The notes beneath the pieces were generated by a model that saw nothing but the letters and a program-made list of their open reading frames with translations, was not told the origin of the DNA and made no database searches. Made by a program: the position numbers and the translations under genes. A stretch of 64,000 nucleotides of DNA, taken from positions 248,001-312,000 of the forward strand of contig NZ_AWGD01000008.1 of assembly GCF_000495795.1 (NCBI RefSeq), in the 5' to 3' direction. Below are positions 8,077 to 17,920 of this stretch, piece after piece. How positions within the stretch are numbered: position 1 is the stretch's first letter; each line of letters starts with the position of its first letter. Source of the DNA: Asticcacaulis sp. AC460 (lineage in GTDB: Bacteria > Pseudomonadota > Alphaproteobacteria > Caulobacterales > Caulobacteraceae).

Positions 8077-9879
8077 ATGGATTTCAACGTATTGTTGGGT
8101 GTTTTCGTTTTCCTGGTCGCGGGCTGCTTCGTCGTGCCGATCGCCCAGCGGCTGAAGCTGGGTTCGGTCCTGGGCTACCTGATCGCCGGGATCATCATCG
8201 CGCCGTTCATCTCGGGCATTGTCGGTGATTCCGAGCGGGTGATGCACTTCGCCGAGTTTGGCGTCATCATGATGATGTTCCTTATCGGTATGGAGCTGGA
8301 ACCCGCCATCCTGTGGCGGTTGCGCAAATCCATCCTGGGGCTGGGTGGGCTGCAGGTCGTGCTGACGTCGCTGGGACTCATGGCGGTCGGCATGGCGCTG
8401 GGCTTCACATGGCAGGCCTCGCTGGCTGTCGGCATGGCGCTGGCCATGTCGTCGACCGCCCTGGTCATGCAGATGCTGCGGGAAAAGAACCTGACCCATT
8501 CCCTGGTCGGGGAAACTTCGTTTGCCGTGCTGCTGTTCCAGGACATGGCGGTCATCCCCATCCTGATCATCATCCCGCTTCTGGCAGCGGCTGGCGTCCA
8601 TACCGAAGCTTCACACAGCTTAATCGCGTCCTGGCCGGCGTGGCTGCAGCCGGTCGCCGTGGTGGCCGTCATCGCCGCCGTTATCGCCGCGGGCAAGTAC
8701 GGTTCGCGCTACATCTTCCAGGTTATCGCCCGCGCCAACCTGCGCGAGGTCTTCACCGCCGCCTCGCTGGGCCTGGTGATCGGTGTCACCCTTCTGATGG
8801 AACTGGTCGGCGTATCGCCAACGCTCGGCGCCTTCTTGGCCGGGGTGGTTCTGGCCAATTCGGAATACCGCCGCACGATTGAGACCGATATCGAGCCGTT
8901 CAAAGGCCTGCTGCTGGGGCTGTTCTTTATCTCGGTCGGCATGGGGATGGACTTTACGATCCTGGCCCAGAACCCGTTCGGCATGATCGCCGCCGTGCTG
9001 GGCCTTATGGTGGTAAAGGGGATCATCCTGTTTGTCCTGGCCGAACGGTTCGGCGTCGGCGGGGCGCAGGGCCTGGGCCTGGCCATCGGCCTGTCGCAGG
9101 GGGGCGAATTCGCCTTCGTATTGCTGAACCTGATCGGTGGTCAACTGCATATCATCGACCCGCAAACGCAAAGGTTCGTGACGCTGGTCGTGGCGCTGTC
9201 GATCGGAATGACGCCGATCCTGGTGGCGCTGTACAGCAAGTTCATCCTGCCGCGCTTCCTCAGCCAGTTGCCGGAGCGCGAATACGACACGATCGACGAG
9301 CACCATCCGGTGATCATCGCCGGTTTCGGCCGCTTCGGCCAGATCGTCGGCCGTTTCATGATCGGGCAGGGTATCGCGGTCACCGTGCTGGAAAAGAACC
9401 CGGACCAGATTGAGCTGCTGCGCAAGTTCGGCTCGAAGGGCTATTTCGGTGACGCCACGCGGCTGGACCTGCTGCGCTCAGCCGGTGCCGACGAAGCGCG
9501 GATGCTTGTCGTGGCGGTGGACGACGCCGACAGCGCGCTGGAGATCGTCAAGCTGGCCAAGGCGCACTTCCCGAAGCTGAAGGTGTTCGCCCGGGCGCGT
9601 AACCGGCGCCACGCCTATGAGCTGGATCGGGCAGGGGTGGATTACTATCACCGCGAGACGCTCGATTCTTCGCTGGCCTTGGCGCGTGAGGCGATGGTGA
9701 CCCTGGGCCGAGACCGCGCCGAGGTCGAACGCAAGGCGCGGTTGTTCCTGGAGCATGATATCGTGACCTTGAAAAAGTCGTTCGACTTCTTCGACAGCGA
9801 GCCCGACCTGATCAACTTCGCCAAGCTCAGCCGTGAGGAGCTGGAAGGGATCCTGCGCGAGGACAAGCAGGACGGATAG
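8077..9879 (+). CDS. CPA2-family K+/H+ antiporter with RCK domain (KefB/KefC-like)
   Basis: A 600-residue inner-membrane transporter. The first ~380 residues are a hydrophobic Na+/H+-exchanger fold with about a dozen segments, including LIGMELEP, the FLAGVVLANSEYR segment and GLSQGGEFAFV. Residues ~405-520 form a TrkA-N/RCK Rossmann domain starting VIIAGFGRFGQIVGRFM, which binds NAD or similar ligands and gates ion flux. The overall plan is that of glutathione-gated potassium efflux proteins, though no KefF/KefG partner is adjacent. AGGAGAG precedes the ATG. Potassium is likely but not proven as the ion; a kdp locus lies at the far end of the window. Confidence 0.9.
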   Translation: MDFNVLLGVFVFLVAGCFVVPIAQRLKLGSVLGYLIAGIIIAPFISGIVGDSERVMHFAEFGVIMMMFLIGMELEPAILWRLRKSILGLGGLQVVLTSLGLMAVGMALGFTWQASLAVGMALAMSSTALVMQMLREKNLTHSLVGETSFAVLLFQDMAVIPILIIIPLLAAAGVHTEASHSLIASWPAWLQPVAVVAVIAAVIAAGKYGSRYIFQVIARANLREVFTAASLGLVIGVTLLMELVGVSPTLGAFLAGVVLANSEYRRTIETDIEPFKGLLLGLFFISVGMGMDFTILAQNPFGMIAAVLGLMVVKGIILFVLAERFGVGGAQGLGLAIGLSQGGEFAFVLLNLIGGQLHIIDPQTQRFVTLVVALSIGMTPILVALYSKFILPRFLSQLPEREYDTIDEHHPVIIAGFGRFGQIVGRFMIGQGIAVTVLEKNPDQIELLRKFGSKGYFGDATRLDLLRSAGADEARMLVVAVDDADSALEIVKLAKAHFPKLKVFARARNRRHAYELDRAGVDYYHRETLDSSLALAREAMVTLGRDRAEVERKARLFLEHDIVTLKKSFDFFDSEPDLINFAKLSREELEGILREDKQDG

Positions 9880-9881
9880 GC

Positions 9882-10169
9882 CTATCCGAAGTAGGCGGGC
9901 CATTCCCGTGCGCCGTGAACGACGGCCAGGACTTCAATTTTCGAGGTGATGCGATAGGCGATGATATAGCGAGTTTGAGGAACGACCCATTCGCGCGTTG
10001 CGTCGATTCGACCGGGACGTCCGGCCATGGGGTTGTTGGGCAGGGTGGTGTCGACGCTTGAGAGAATATCGGCGACCAGACGATACGCAGCGCGTGGACT
10101 ATCCTGTGCGACATAGTCCTGAATTTGGTCGAGATCTTCGAGCGCCGGTTTGGTCCAGGCGACCTGCAT
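9882..10169 (-). CDS. ParE/RelE-type toxin
   Basis: A 95-residue protein with the RelE/ParE fold pattern: VAWTKPALEDLDQIQDYVAQDSP at the N terminus, followed by LPNNPMAGRPGR and TRYIIAYRI, then a final VLAVVHGAREWP strand. This spacing is typical of ParE-group toxins, which act on DNA gyrase, whereas RelE-group members cleave mRNA; the sequence favours ParE but does not decide. Its ATG overlaps the stop of the antitoxin gene as TGATG, so antitoxin is made first and the two are coupled. The gene ends three bases from the antiporter stop, convergently. Confidence 0.85.
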   Translation of the reverse strand: MQVAWTKPALEDLDQIQDYVAQDSPRAAYRLVADILSSVDTTLPNNPMAGRPGRIDATREWVVPQTRYIIAYRITSKIEVLAVVHGAREWPAYFG

Positions 10170-10405
10170 CAGGCGTCGCGATATTTGTTTTTTACGCGTT
10201 CGACGTCGGCTTCACTCGCAAAATCGCCGCGTTCCGCTGCTGCAATACCCCGAGCTACTTTCTTCAGAAATTGCTCCTGCCATTCCAAAGAGTGGCCATT
10301 TTCCAGCGCATCCGAGATGACGTCAGCCGCCGACCGCCCAGAAGCGGTCGAGAGGGCGTCGATACGCGATTGCAATTCAGGTGTAAGATTTAGGTCGAGC
10401 GGCAT
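10169..10405 (-). CDS. Antitoxin of the ParE-type pair (ribbon-helix-helix-like)
   Basis: A 78-residue protein whose first part, LDLNLTPELQSRIDALSTAS, looks like a ribbon-helix-helix DNA-binding strand and helix, followed by SAADVISDALENG and a charged C-terminal arm expected to wrap around the toxin. Such proteins bind their own promoter alone and with the toxin. It is the first gene of the pair; an A/T-rich stretch with ATTATCGCACGATA-like symmetry lies just before the start, possibly the autoregulatory site. The neighbouring tRNA gene is a common setting for mobile pairs, but no integrase is present. Confidence 0.8.
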   Translation of the reverse strand: MPLDLNLTPELQSRIDALSTASGRSAADVISDALENGHSLEWQEQFLKKVARGIAAAERGDFASEADVERVKNKYRDA

Positions 10406-10459
10406 GCGAAAATTATCGCACGATAGCGTTCGGTTTTAAACGAAAATATGAAGGGGAAA

Positions 10460-10534
10460 TGGTGGACGCGACAGGGATTGAACCTGTGACCCTTCGCGTG
10501 TGAAGCGAATGCTCTCCCGCTGAGCTACGCGTCC
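10460..10534 (-). tRNA. tRNA-Val, anticodon CAC
   Basis: A 75-base cloverleaf on the minus strand. The acceptor stem GGACGCG pairs with CGCGTCC, discriminator A and CCA are encoded. The D arm contains TAGCTCAGCGGGAGAGCA, the anticodon stem TTCGC/GCGAA encloses the loop TTCACAC giving anticodon CAC, and the T arm is ACAGG-TTCAATC-CCTGT. It reads valine codon GTG. It sits 22 bases beyond the gph stop and may share its transcript. Confidence 0.97.
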
Positions 10535-10555
10535 ATCCAATGGGGAGCGAGGCTT

Positions 10556-11266
10556 CTAGCGTGACGCTTCGCCCGTGGCAAGCCGGTTTTGCGAATTTAT
10601 GCACGCTTTCACCGCCGCCACGAAATCGTGGTAGTGATCGATGAACACGTCGGCGGCCAGTTCGCGGATCGGTCCTTCGGAATAGCCGAAGGTGACCAGG
10701 ATCGACGGCACGCCGGCGTTTTGCGCCGTCAGGAAATCGGTTTCGCTGTCGCCGATCATAATAACCTTACGGATATCGCCGCCCATGTCATCGATACAGG
10801 CCTGCAGGTGGCCCGCCGCCGGCTTCTTGGCTTCGACAGAGTCCGAGCCTCGGTTGCTGCCGAACCGCTTGGTCAGGCCCAGCTTCTCGATCAGCAGCAC
10901 CGACAGGCGCGTATGCTTGTTGGTGCAGACGCAGAACCGCGCGCCCATGGCTTCCAGCTCGTCCAGGGCTTCGACCAGGCCGTCGAACGGCCGGGTCAGG
11001 GCGTCTATATCGACCTCGTACAGTTCCAGCAGCCGCGCCAGCAGTGGTGCTTCGTCCTCCGGCGCCAGTGGATGGCCCGCCAGCCGGTAGGCCCGGCGCA
11101 GCAGTTCCATGGCGCCACGGCCGATCATCGGGCGGGCTTCGTCGAGGTGGAACGGCGTGATTCCCTGCTCTTGCAGCACCTTGTTCAGGGCCGAAATGAT
11201 GTCCGGCGCGCTGTCGACCAGGGTGCCGTCCAGATCGAAGGCCAGAATATAGCCGTTCAGGTCCAT
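10556..11266 (-). CDS. gph: Phosphoglycolate phosphatase (HAD superfamily)
   Basis: A 236-residue HAD-type phosphatase. Motif I is FDLDGTLVDS with the nucleophile Asp, motif II is in CVCTNK, the lysine in EAKKPAAGHL, and motif IV is MIGDSETD. The PDIISALNKVL cap region fits Gph, which removes 2-phosphoglycolate formed by oxidative DNA-end repair. The correct start is ATG 11266 with GAGGG just upstream; the same frame remains open far into the opposite glmU gene but that is not coding. It is divergent from glmU, with about 80 bases between the starts for both promoters. Confidence 0.88.
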   Translation of the reverse strand: MDLNGYILAFDLDGTLVDSAPDIISALNKVLQEQGITPFHLDEARPMIGRGAMELLRRAYRLAGHPLAPEDEAPLLARLLELYEVDIDALTRPFDGLVEALDELEAMGARFCVCTNKHTRLSVLLIEKLGLTKRFGSNRGSDSVEAKKPAAGHLQACIDDMGGDIRKVIMIGDSETDFLTAQNAGVPSILVTFGYSEGPIRELAADVFIDHYHDFVAAVKACINSQNRLATGEASR

Positions 11267-11344
11267 TTTACCCTCATTACGCTTTGTTTTGTGGAGGCTT
11301 TGGGCTAAATCGGCGCCCAGCGCAACGCAAGAAGAGTCGTGGTA

Positions 11345-12712
11345 ATGCAAAAAAGCCCTCCCACCGGCCGGGCCGCCGTCATCCTCGCCGCCGGCCAGGG
11401 GACGCGCATGAAATCTCCCGTGCCCAAGGTGTTGCACAAGATCGGCGGCCGCACCATGCTGGACCGGGCCATCGATGCCGCCTTCGAGGTCGGCTGCGAG
11501 CGGGTCATCGTCGTCGTCGGCAACCATTCGCCATCGGTGCGCGCCACCGCCGAAAAGCGCGTCGGCGCTGCCAATATCGTCGTTCAGGATCCGCCCCAGG
11601 GTACCGGCCATGCCGTCAATGTGGCGCGCGAGGCGATGAAGGATTTCGACGGCACGGTCATTGTCACCTATGGCGACAGCCCGCTGATGGCGGCCAAGGT
11701 GTTGGAACCGGTTTTCACCCTGGCTGCCGCGTCGGACATCGCGGTGTTGGGCTTTATCGCCCATGATCCCGGCGCCTATGGCCGGCTGGTGCTGGATGGC
11801 GACCGTTTGAACGAGATCGTCGAGGCGCGCGAGGCCAGCAAGGAGCAGTTTGCGATCAAGGCTTGCAATTCCGGCGTCCTGGCGTGCGATCGTGAACTGC
11901 TGTTCTCGTTGCTCAGCGACGTGAAGAACGAGAATTCCAAGGGCGAATATTACCTGACCGACATTGTCGGCCTGGCCAAGGCGCGGGGGGGGCAGCCGCG
12001 CGTCACCATGGCTCAGGAGCATGAGGTTCTGGGCGCCAACAGCCAGGCCGAATTGGCCGTCATTGAAAAGGTGTGGCAGGACGGGGTCCGCCGCAGCTTC
12101 ATGGACAATGGCGTGCACATGCCGGCGCCGGAAACGGTCTTTTTCAACTGGGATACCCAGGTCGAGGTCGGTGTGATCATCGAACCCAATGTGGTGTTCG
12201 GCGATGGCGTCCATGTTGCTTCGGGTGCGGTGATCCGGGCGTTTTCGCACCTGGAAGGCTGTAAGGTGGGCGAGGGCGCTTTGATCGGTCCCTATGCGCG
12301 TCTGCGTCCGGGGGCGGATATCGGCAGGGACGCTCATATCGGCAACTTCGTTGAGGTCAAGAACGTCACGGTGGGCGAAGGCGCCAAGGCCAATCACCTC
12401 AGCTATCTCGGCGATGGTTCCGTGGGGGCGGGGGCCAATATCGGCGCCGGCACCATCTTCTGTAACTACGATGGCTTCTTCAAGCATAAGACGGTTGTGG
12501 GGGAGCGCGCCTTTATCGGCTCGAACACCTCCCTGGTGGCGCCGGTGACCATCGGCCATGGCGCGATTACGGGTTCGGGGTCGGTGATCACCCAGGACGT
12601 GCCGCCGGATGCCCTGGCTTTGACGCGCGCGCCTCAGGTAGCCAAGGAAAGCTGGGCGGCGGCCTTCCGTGAGAAGAAACTGGCTGAAAAGGCCGCCAAG
12701 GGTAAGTCATGA
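11345..12712 (+). CDS. glmU: Bifunctional GlcNAc-1-P uridyltransferase/GlcN-1-P acetyltransferase
   Basis: A 455-residue enzyme making UDP-GlcNAc for peptidoglycan and lipopolysaccharide. The N-terminal pyrophosphorylase domain starts with [13 protein letters not shown]; the C-terminal half from about residue 250 is a left-handed beta-helix of hexapeptide repeats with [20 protein letters not shown] and [11 protein letters not shown], the acetyl-CoA site. ATG 11345 is preferred over GTG 11339 because AGAAGAG is spaced correctly only for it. The last four bases ATGA overlap the rpiA start, so the two are translated as a pair. Confidence 0.95.
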   Translation: MQKSPPTGRAAVILAAGQGTRMKSPVPKVLHKIGGRTMLDRAIDAAFEVGCERVIVVVGNHSPSVRATAEKRVGAANIVVQDPPQGTGHAVNVAREAMKDFDGTVIVTYGDSPLMAAKVLEPVFTLAAASDIAVLGFIAHDPGAYGRLVLDGDRLNEIVEAREASKEQFAIKACNSGVLACDRELLFSLLSDVKNENSKGEYYLTDIVGLAKARGGQPRVTMAQEHEVLGANSQAELAVIEKVWQDGVRRSFMDNGVHMPAPETVFFNWDTQVEVGVIIEPNVVFGDGVHVASGAVIRAFSHLEGCKVGEGALIGPYARLRPGADIGRDAHIGNFVEVKNVTVGEGAKANHLSYLGDGSVGAGANIGAGTIFCNYDGFFKHKTVVGERAFIGSNTSLVAPVTIGHGAITGSGSVITQDVPPDALALTRAPQVAKESWAAAFREKKLAEKAAKGKS

Positions 12713-13401
12713 CGGTTGATGAACAAAAAGAAGCGGTCGGTGAGGCCGCGCTCAAGTACGTAAAGCCCGGCATGAAGGTTGGCCTGGGCACGGGGTCGAC
12801 AGCGGCCTGGTTCGTCAAGGCCGTCGCGCGCGAGGTGGCGGCGGGGCTGAAACTGACCCTGGTGTCGACGTCGGTGCAGACGACGCAACTGGCCGAAAGC
12901 CTGGGTTTGGTGATCAAGGACATCAACGATGTCGGCACGCTGGACCTGTGCGTCGACGGCGCCGATGAGGTCGGCGAAGGCCTGGCCCTGATCAAGGGCG
13001 GCGGTGGCGCGCTGTTGCGGGAGAAGCTGATCTGGGAGCAGGCGAAAACCTGTGTGGTCATTGCCGATGCCGCCAAGCATGTGCCGGTATTGGGCAAGTT
13101 TCCGCTGCCGATCGAGGTCGAGCCGTTTGCCTGGAAGGGCACGGTCAACCGGATCAGCGATGTGCTGGTCGAGTTCGATATCGATAAGTTGCCTGTCATG
13201 CGGAAAAAGGACGGCCAGCCATGGATTACGGATGGGGGCAACCTTATCTTCGACGTGGCGTGCGGACGGATCGAGGATCCCAGCGGGTTGGGCGCGGCTC
13301 TGAAGTCGGTGACGGGGGTGGTCGATCACGGCCTGTTCCTGGACCTGGCCGAGGTGGCGCTGATCGCGACTCCGGACGGCGTCAGGGTTGTCCAACCGTA
13401 A
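12709..13401 (+). CDS. rpiA: Ribose-5-phosphate isomerase A
   Basis: A 230-residue isomerase interconverting ribose-5-phosphate and ribulose-5-phosphate in the pentose phosphate pathway. [12 protein letters not shown] is the phosphate-binding loop, CVDGADEV carries the catalytic Asp residues, and [12 protein letters not shown] the catalytic Glu and Lys region. Full family length. It is coupled to glmU through an ATGA overlap and followed by a 260-base intergenic region occupied by a large inverted repeat, which may end the transcript. Confidence 0.95.
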   Translation: MTVDEQKEAVGEAALKYVKPGMKVGLGTGSTAAWFVKAVAREVAAGLKLTLVSTSVQTTQLAESLGLVIKDINDVGTLDLCVDGADEVGEGLALIKGGGGALLREKLIWEQAKTCVVIADAAKHVPVLGKFPLPIEVEPFAWKGTVNRISDVLVEFDIDKLPVMRKKDGQPWITDGGNLIFDVACGRIEDPSGLGAALKSVTGVVDHGLFLDLAEVALIATPDGVRVVQP

Positions 13402-13407
13402 GGTTTC

Positions 13408-13621
13408 TAGTCACGAAAAACACGAATAAGAAAGTAAGGTTTGACCACGAACCACACGAACAGACACGAACGAGCGCAAGGGCGCTCAATAAATTCTGAT
13501 ACACCTGAGTGTGCTTTCTTTCTTGTTCGTGTCTGTTCGTGTGGTTCGTGGTTGAAAATACCGGTCTTAAAGCCGTTTTGCGGCGTCAAGCATGTCCTGA
13601 AGTCCGTGTTTTTCGTGGCTA
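13408..13621. repeat. Nested inverted repeat with ACCACGAACCACACGAA-type arms
   Basis: Outer arms at 13408-13427 and 13602-13621 pair over 20 bases with about three mismatches. Inner arms at 13441-13473 and 13522-13556 pair over about 33 bases with two mismatches. A small hairpin GAGCGC/GCGCTC lies at 13472-13487. The arms consist of short CACGAA-like reiterations. No coding sequence is visible in this region between rpiA and gor. Confidence 0.85.
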
Positions 13622-13665
13622 AAAACAAAACAGAGGCCGCAAACGCGGACCAACAAGGGTAAACC

Positions 13666-15036
13666 ATGGCCGAGTACGACTACGATCTGTTTGTGATAGG
13701 CGCCGGCTCCGGCGGGGTTCGGGCTGCAAGGCTGGCCGCCAATATGGGCCTGAAGGTCGGCGTTGCCGAAGAAGACCGCCCCGGCGGCACCTGCGTCCTG
13801 CGCGGCTGCGTCCCCAAGAAGTTCATGGTCTATGCTTCCGAAGTGCCGTCCAATATCGACTATGCCCGCGGCTTCGGCTGGGACGTGCAACTGGGCGACT
13901 TCAACTGGCATCAGTTCAAGACCCATAACCAGGCCGAGGTCACCCGCCTGTCCGGCATCTATGGCTCCAACCTGGCCCGCGCCGGCGCCGAACTGATCCC
14001 ATGCCATGCCGGGTTCAAGGACGAACACACCCTTATTCTCACTCAGGGCGGCGCGACCCGCGAAGTGACGGCGAAGACCATCCTGATCGCCACCGGCGGC
14101 TGGCCCTTCCTGCCGCAGCATTGCCCCGGTGTGCTGGAACACGCCCTGACCTCGAACGACATGTTCGAACTGCCCGAACTGCCCAAGAAAATGGTGATTG
14201 TCGGCGGCGGTTATATCGCCGTCGAATTCGCCGGCATCATGAACGGCCTGGGCGTTGAAGTCACCCTGATGTACCGCGGTGAGAAGATCCTGCGCGGCTT
14301 CGACAGCGATGTCCGCGACCACCTGACCGCCGAAATGAAGCTGCGCGGCATCACCATCCTGACCGGTGTCGATCCGATCAAGCTGCATACCGAAGGTGAC
14401 GACACCATCCTGCACCTCAACAACGGTGAGACCTTCACCACAGGTAAGGTGATGTATGCTTCCGGCCGCAAGCCCAAGACCGAGGGCCTGAACCTGGACG
14501 TGCTGGACATCAAGGTCGATGTTCACGGCGCTATCCCGGTTGACGCTTTTTCGCGCACCGCCGTCCCGCATATCTTCGCCATCGGCGACGTTACCAATCG
14601 GGTCAATCTGACGCCGGTCGCCATCCGCGAGGCTGTGGCCTTCGTCGAGACCGCGTTGAAGGACAATCCGGTCGCCTACGACCACGGCAATATCCCGACG
14701 GCGGTCTTTTCGCAGCCAGAGATCGGGACTGTCGGCCTGAGCGAAGACGACGCCAAGGCCAAGGGCATCGTCTACGACGTCTACCAGACGCGCTTCCGGC
14801 CGATGAAGACGGCCTTTGTCGGTGGCGAAAGCCGAACCTTCATGAAGCTGATCGTCGAGGCCGAAAGCGATATCGTCATTGGCTGCCATATTGTCGGCAA
14901 CGACTCGGGCGAAATGATCCAGTTGGCGGGCATCGCCGTCAAGGCGCGGCTGACCAAGGCCCAGTGGGACGCCACCTGCGCCGTTCATCCGACCGCGGCG
15001 GAGGAACTGGTGACCATCAAGGACAAGCGGCTGTGA
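13666..15036 (+). CDS. gor: Glutathione-disulfide reductase
   Basis: A 456-residue NADPH-dependent flavoprotein that reduces oxidised glutathione in the cytosol. FAD binds at VIGAGSGGVRAARLAA; the redox disulfide is in GGTCVLRGCVPKK (Cys43, Cys48); VIVGGGYIAVEFAG is the NADPH fold; and CAVHPTAAEE near the C terminus supplies the active-site His-Glu pair from the other subunit. Start ATG 13666 follows an AAGGGTAAACC stretch. The gene lies just past a large inverted repeat, and its stop codon overlaps the GTG start of the next gene. Confidence 0.95.
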   Translation: MAEYDYDLFVIGAGSGGVRAARLAANMGLKVGVAEEDRPGGTCVLRGCVPKKFMVYASEVPSNIDYARGFGWDVQLGDFNWHQFKTHNQAEVTRLSGIYGSNLARAGAELIPCHAGFKDEHTLILTQGGATREVTAKTILIATGGWPFLPQHCPGVLEHALTSNDMFELPELPKKMVIVGGGYIAVEFAGIMNGLGVEVTLMYRGEKILRGFDSDVRDHLTAEMKLRGITILTGVDPIKLHTEGDDTILHLNNGETFTTGKVMYASGRKPKTEGLNLDVLDIKVDVHGAIPVDAFSRTAVPHIFAIGDVTNRVNLTPVAIREAVAFVETALKDNPVAYDHGNIPTAVFSQPEIGTVGLSEDDAKAKGIVYDVYQTRFRPMKTAFVGGESRTFMKLIVEAESDIVIGCHIVGNDSGEMIQLAGIAVKARLTKAQWDATCAVHPTAAEELVTIKDKRL

Positions 15037-16364
15037 CGGCAAAAGGCGTGTGGGAAGCGGTCAAGGCGCATTATGCCGAATGGTGGCTGCTGTTTGGCCT
15101 GACCTGGCTGCCGATTTTTGCCTGGGTGGTGCCGACCGCGCTCCCGGCCATGCTGTTCATCTGGGGCATTCCGCTGCTGGTCTATCTCGGCCGTCTGAAG
15201 CGGTTCTGGCCGGCGGCAGCCATCACCGGCGCCATGGTCGTGTTGGGCTTCCTGCGTTCGGAATTCATGGTTGACCTGCTGGCCGGCAAGGGACTGGCCG
15301 TGGCGTTTGCGACCAAATACTGGTTCGCACCGACCTTTGCCTGGCTGGTGTCCTGGGCGGTGATCGCCGGTTTCGACGGCCTGCCCGACGAACAGGCGCC
15401 GCGCCTGGCCACTTGGTTCGGCTGGCTGATGATCGGCCTGTCGGTGGTCCAGGTCTTGGAAAGCCTCAGCCATATGGGGCTGCGCACCGGCATGAACAAC
15501 GCCTTCGCGGCCGCCGGCACACCCGCCCTGGATGCGTCGCTGCCGGAAATGCTGATCGTCCATATGATCAACTGCAATGTCTATTTGACCCTGCTGTTCT
15601 GGCCCCTGGCCTTCTGGTTCGAACACCGCCGGCAATACGGCCAGATCGTCGTGCTGGCTATTGCCGTGGTGGCCGGGGCGATTGCGTCGGACGCCAATGC
15701 TCACCTGCTGGCCATGGTAGCCGGTGGCATCGTCTTCTTCGCCGTCCGCTATTGGCCCAAGGCCTTGCAGCGTTTCGCGCCGCATAAACTGCTGGCCGGG
15801 CTGAGCGCGGCCACCGTGCTGGTCCTGCCCTTGGCGGTCTATGGCGCGATACGGTCCGGCCTGTTCCAGCATATCAAGACCAACTTCTTGCCGTCCTGGG
15901 CGGCGCGGCTCGACATCTGGACCTATACGGTCGAACAGACCCTGGCTCATCCGTTCTGGGGGCTGGGCTATGAGACCGCCCGTACATTCGATCCGCACAT
16001 CCCCAACCATCCGCACAACCTGTCGCTCCAGGCCTGGATGGAACTGGGCGTGCCCGGTCTGGTGCTGCTGGCCGCCCTATGGTTGGCGATCTTCTGGCTG
16101 TCAGGCCCTAAGGGCGGTTATGGCGAAGCCCAGGACGACGGCCTGCGCGACATCGGCGCGCCGGAGGTGGTGACGCCCCGGACGATGACCGTGCGCCAGC
16201 GCGCCACGCCCTATATCCTGGCGGCGGCATCGGGCTATTTCGTCATCAACCTGGTCAGCTATGGCCTGTGGCGGTCGTGGTATTACTGCCTCGGCGCCGT
16301 GCTGGTGGCCATCTTCCTTCTGGTCCTAAAGGCGGCAGATCAGCCGATAAAGTTACGGACTTAA
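15033..16364 (+). CDS. O-antigen ligase/polymerase-like membrane protein
   Basis: About 443 residues with ten or more hydrophobic segments and a large external loop, as in the Wzy/WaaL family. HPHNLSLQAWMELGVPG near residue 330 is the conserved PHN-xxL-W-ELG motif of the family's catalytic periplasmic loop. Such proteins join or polymerise O-antigen or other surface glycans on undecaprenyl carriers. I start at GTG 15033, which overlaps the gor stop as GTGA; an earlier ATG in frame is inside gor. No other glycan genes are adjacent, so its substrate is unknown and the link with gor is probably only transcriptional. Confidence 0.75.
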   Translation: MTAKGVWEAVKAHYAEWWLLFGLTWLPIFAWVVPTALPAMLFIWGIPLLVYLGRLKRFWPAAAITGAMVVLGFLRSEFMVDLLAGKGLAVAFATKYWFAPTFAWLVSWAVIAGFDGLPDEQAPRLATWFGWLMIGLSVVQVLESLSHMGLRTGMNNAFAAAGTPALDASLPEMLIVHMINCNVYLTLLFWPLAFWFEHRRQYGQIVVLAIAVVAGAIASDANAHLLAMVAGGIVFFAVRYWPKALQRFAPHKLLAGLSAATVLVLPLAVYGAIRSGLFQHIKTNFLPSWAARLDIWTYTVEQTLAHPFWGLGYETARTFDPHIPNHPHNLSLQAWMELGVPGLVLLAALWLAIFWLSGPKGGYGEAQDDGLRDIGAPEVVTPRTMTVRQRATPYILAAASGYFVINLVSYGLWRSWYYCLGAVLVAIFLLVLKAADQPIKLRT

Positions 16365-16513
16365 CTATAACCGCTGGAATTTACAGTCTTTTTCAAAAAG
16401 ACAGCGTTGTCGGTATGGGTTTTGCAGTTGAAACCCGGCGTCTGAATGCGTAAATTGGCGGCTTAGGTGGACGCGCCCTACATTCTGTCGGCACGAACAC
16501 TGCGTGGAATACA

Positions 16514-17893
16514 ATGACAATGAACAAAATCTGGTCTCCGAAGGACTGGCGCCAAATGCCGGCCCTGCACATTCCCAGCGACTACCCCGACGCGCAGGCC
16601 CTGACCGCCGTCGAAGGCGAACTCGCGACCCTGCCGCCGCTGGTCTTTGCCGGCGAGGCGCGCCGTCTGACGACCGCGCTGGGCCAGGTCGCGCAAGGTA
16701 ACGCCTTCCTGCTGCAGGGCGGTGATTGCGCCGAAAGCTTCAAGGAATTCTCGGCCGATAATATCCGCGACACCTTCCGCCTGATCCTGCAGATGGCCAT
16801 CGTCATGACTTTTGCCGGCGGCCGTCCGGTGGTCAAGGTCGGCCGCATCGCCGGCCAGTTCGGCAAGCCGCGCTCGTCCCCGATCGAGACCATCGATGGC
16901 GTCACCCTGCCGTCCTATCGCGGTGACAATATCAACGGCATGGACTTCACGCCGGAGTCGCGCATTCCCGATCCGCAGCGCCTGCTGAAGGCCTACCATC
17001 AGTCGTCGGCGACGCTGAACCTGCTGCGCGCGTTTGCGAACGGCGGCTATGCCGACCTGTACAATATCCATAAGTGGACCCTGGGCTTCGTGTCCGGTTC
17101 GCCTCAGGGCGAACGTTACAAGGCCCTGGCCGAGAAGATTTCCGAGACGCTGAGCTTCATGTCGGCCATCGGCATCACCTCGGAAAGCCACCCGTCGATC
17201 CGCAGCGTCGATGTGTTTACGTCACACGAAGCCCTGCTGCTGAACTTCGAGCAGGCTATGACCCGCGTCGATTCCACCTCGGGCGATTGGTACGACACCT
17301 CGGCCCACATGCTGTGGATCGGTGAGCGTACGCGTCAACTGGACGGCGCCCACGTCAACTTTATGAAGGGCATCAAGAACCCGATCGGCGTCAAGTGCGG
17401 CCCGACCATGGAACCCGATGACCTGGTCCGCCTGATCGACGCCTTGAACCCGGAGGCCATTCCGGGCCGCCTGACCCTGATCGGCCGTTTCGGTTCCGAC
17501 AAGGTCGCTGAGCGCCTGCCGAAACTGATGGCGGCGACGCGCAAGCACGGCGTGCCGGTGGTGTGGTCGATCGACCCGATGCACGGCAATGTGGTCAAGG
17601 CCGCCAATGGCTACAAGACCCGGCCGTTCGACCGTATCCTGTCGGAGGTGCGTTCCTTCGTCGATATCGCGGCCAGCGAGAGCGTCCACCCGGGCGGCAT
17701 GCACCTGGAAATGACCGGCCAGAACGTGACGGAATGCACCGGCGGCGCCTTTGCCCTGTCGGAAGAGGATCTGCGCGACCGGTACCACACGCACTGCGAC
17801 CCGCGCCTCAATGCCGATCAGGCTCTGGAACTGAGCTTCCTGGTGGCCGAGCGCCTGCACGCGTTGAAGGACAAGGCCGTCAAGGCGGCCTGA
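16514..17893 (+). CDS. Class II 3-deoxy-7-phosphoheptulonate (DAHP) synthase
   Basis: A 459-residue plant-type (class II) DAHP synthase, first enzyme of aromatic amino-acid synthesis, condensing phosphoenolpyruvate with erythrose-4-phosphate. Recognisable stretches are [42 protein letters not shown] and the C-terminal [15 protein letters not shown] with metal-binding residues. No fused chorismate mutase is present. The first ATG (16514) has GGAAT before it; a second ATG two codons later is possible. A strong rho-independent terminator follows. Confidence 0.95.
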   Translation: MTMNKIWSPKDWRQMPALHIPSDYPDAQALTAVEGELATLPPLVFAGEARRLTTALGQVAQGNAFLLQGGDCAESFKEFSADNIRDTFRLILQMAIVMTFAGGRPVVKVGRIAGQFGKPRSSPIETIDGVTLPSYRGDNINGMDFTPESRIPDPQRLLKAYHQSSATLNLLRAFANGGYADLYNIHKWTLGFVSGSPQGERYKALAEKISETLSFMSAIGITSESHPSIRSVDVFTSHEALLLNFEQAMTRVDSTSGDWYDTSAHMLWIGERTRQLDGAHVNFMKGIKNPIGVKCGPTMEPDDLVRLIDALNPEAIPGRLTLIGRFGSDKVAERLPKLMAATRKHGVPVVWSIDPMHGNVVKAANGYKTRPFDRILSEVRSFVDIAASESVHPGGMHLEMTGQNVTECTGGAFALSEEDLRDRYHTHCDPRLNADQALELSFLVAERLHALKDKAVKAA

Positions 17894-17920
17894 GCGCTTC
17901 CCACAGGCGAATGAATATGC

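Noticed and set aside
10460-10534. tRNA-Val as an attachment site for an integrated island
   Set aside because: No integrase is near and I saw no second copy of the tRNA 3' end. The toxin-antitoxin pair next to it is not enough to claim an island.
11267-12559. N-terminal extension of gph by more than 400 codons
   Set aside because: The frame is open but lies antisense to glmU, and HAD motif I begins a few codons after ATG 11266, which has a ribosome-binding site.
13567-15042. A 491-codon minus-strand frame opposite gor
   Set aside because: It mirrors the codon bias of gor exactly and lacks any family signature.
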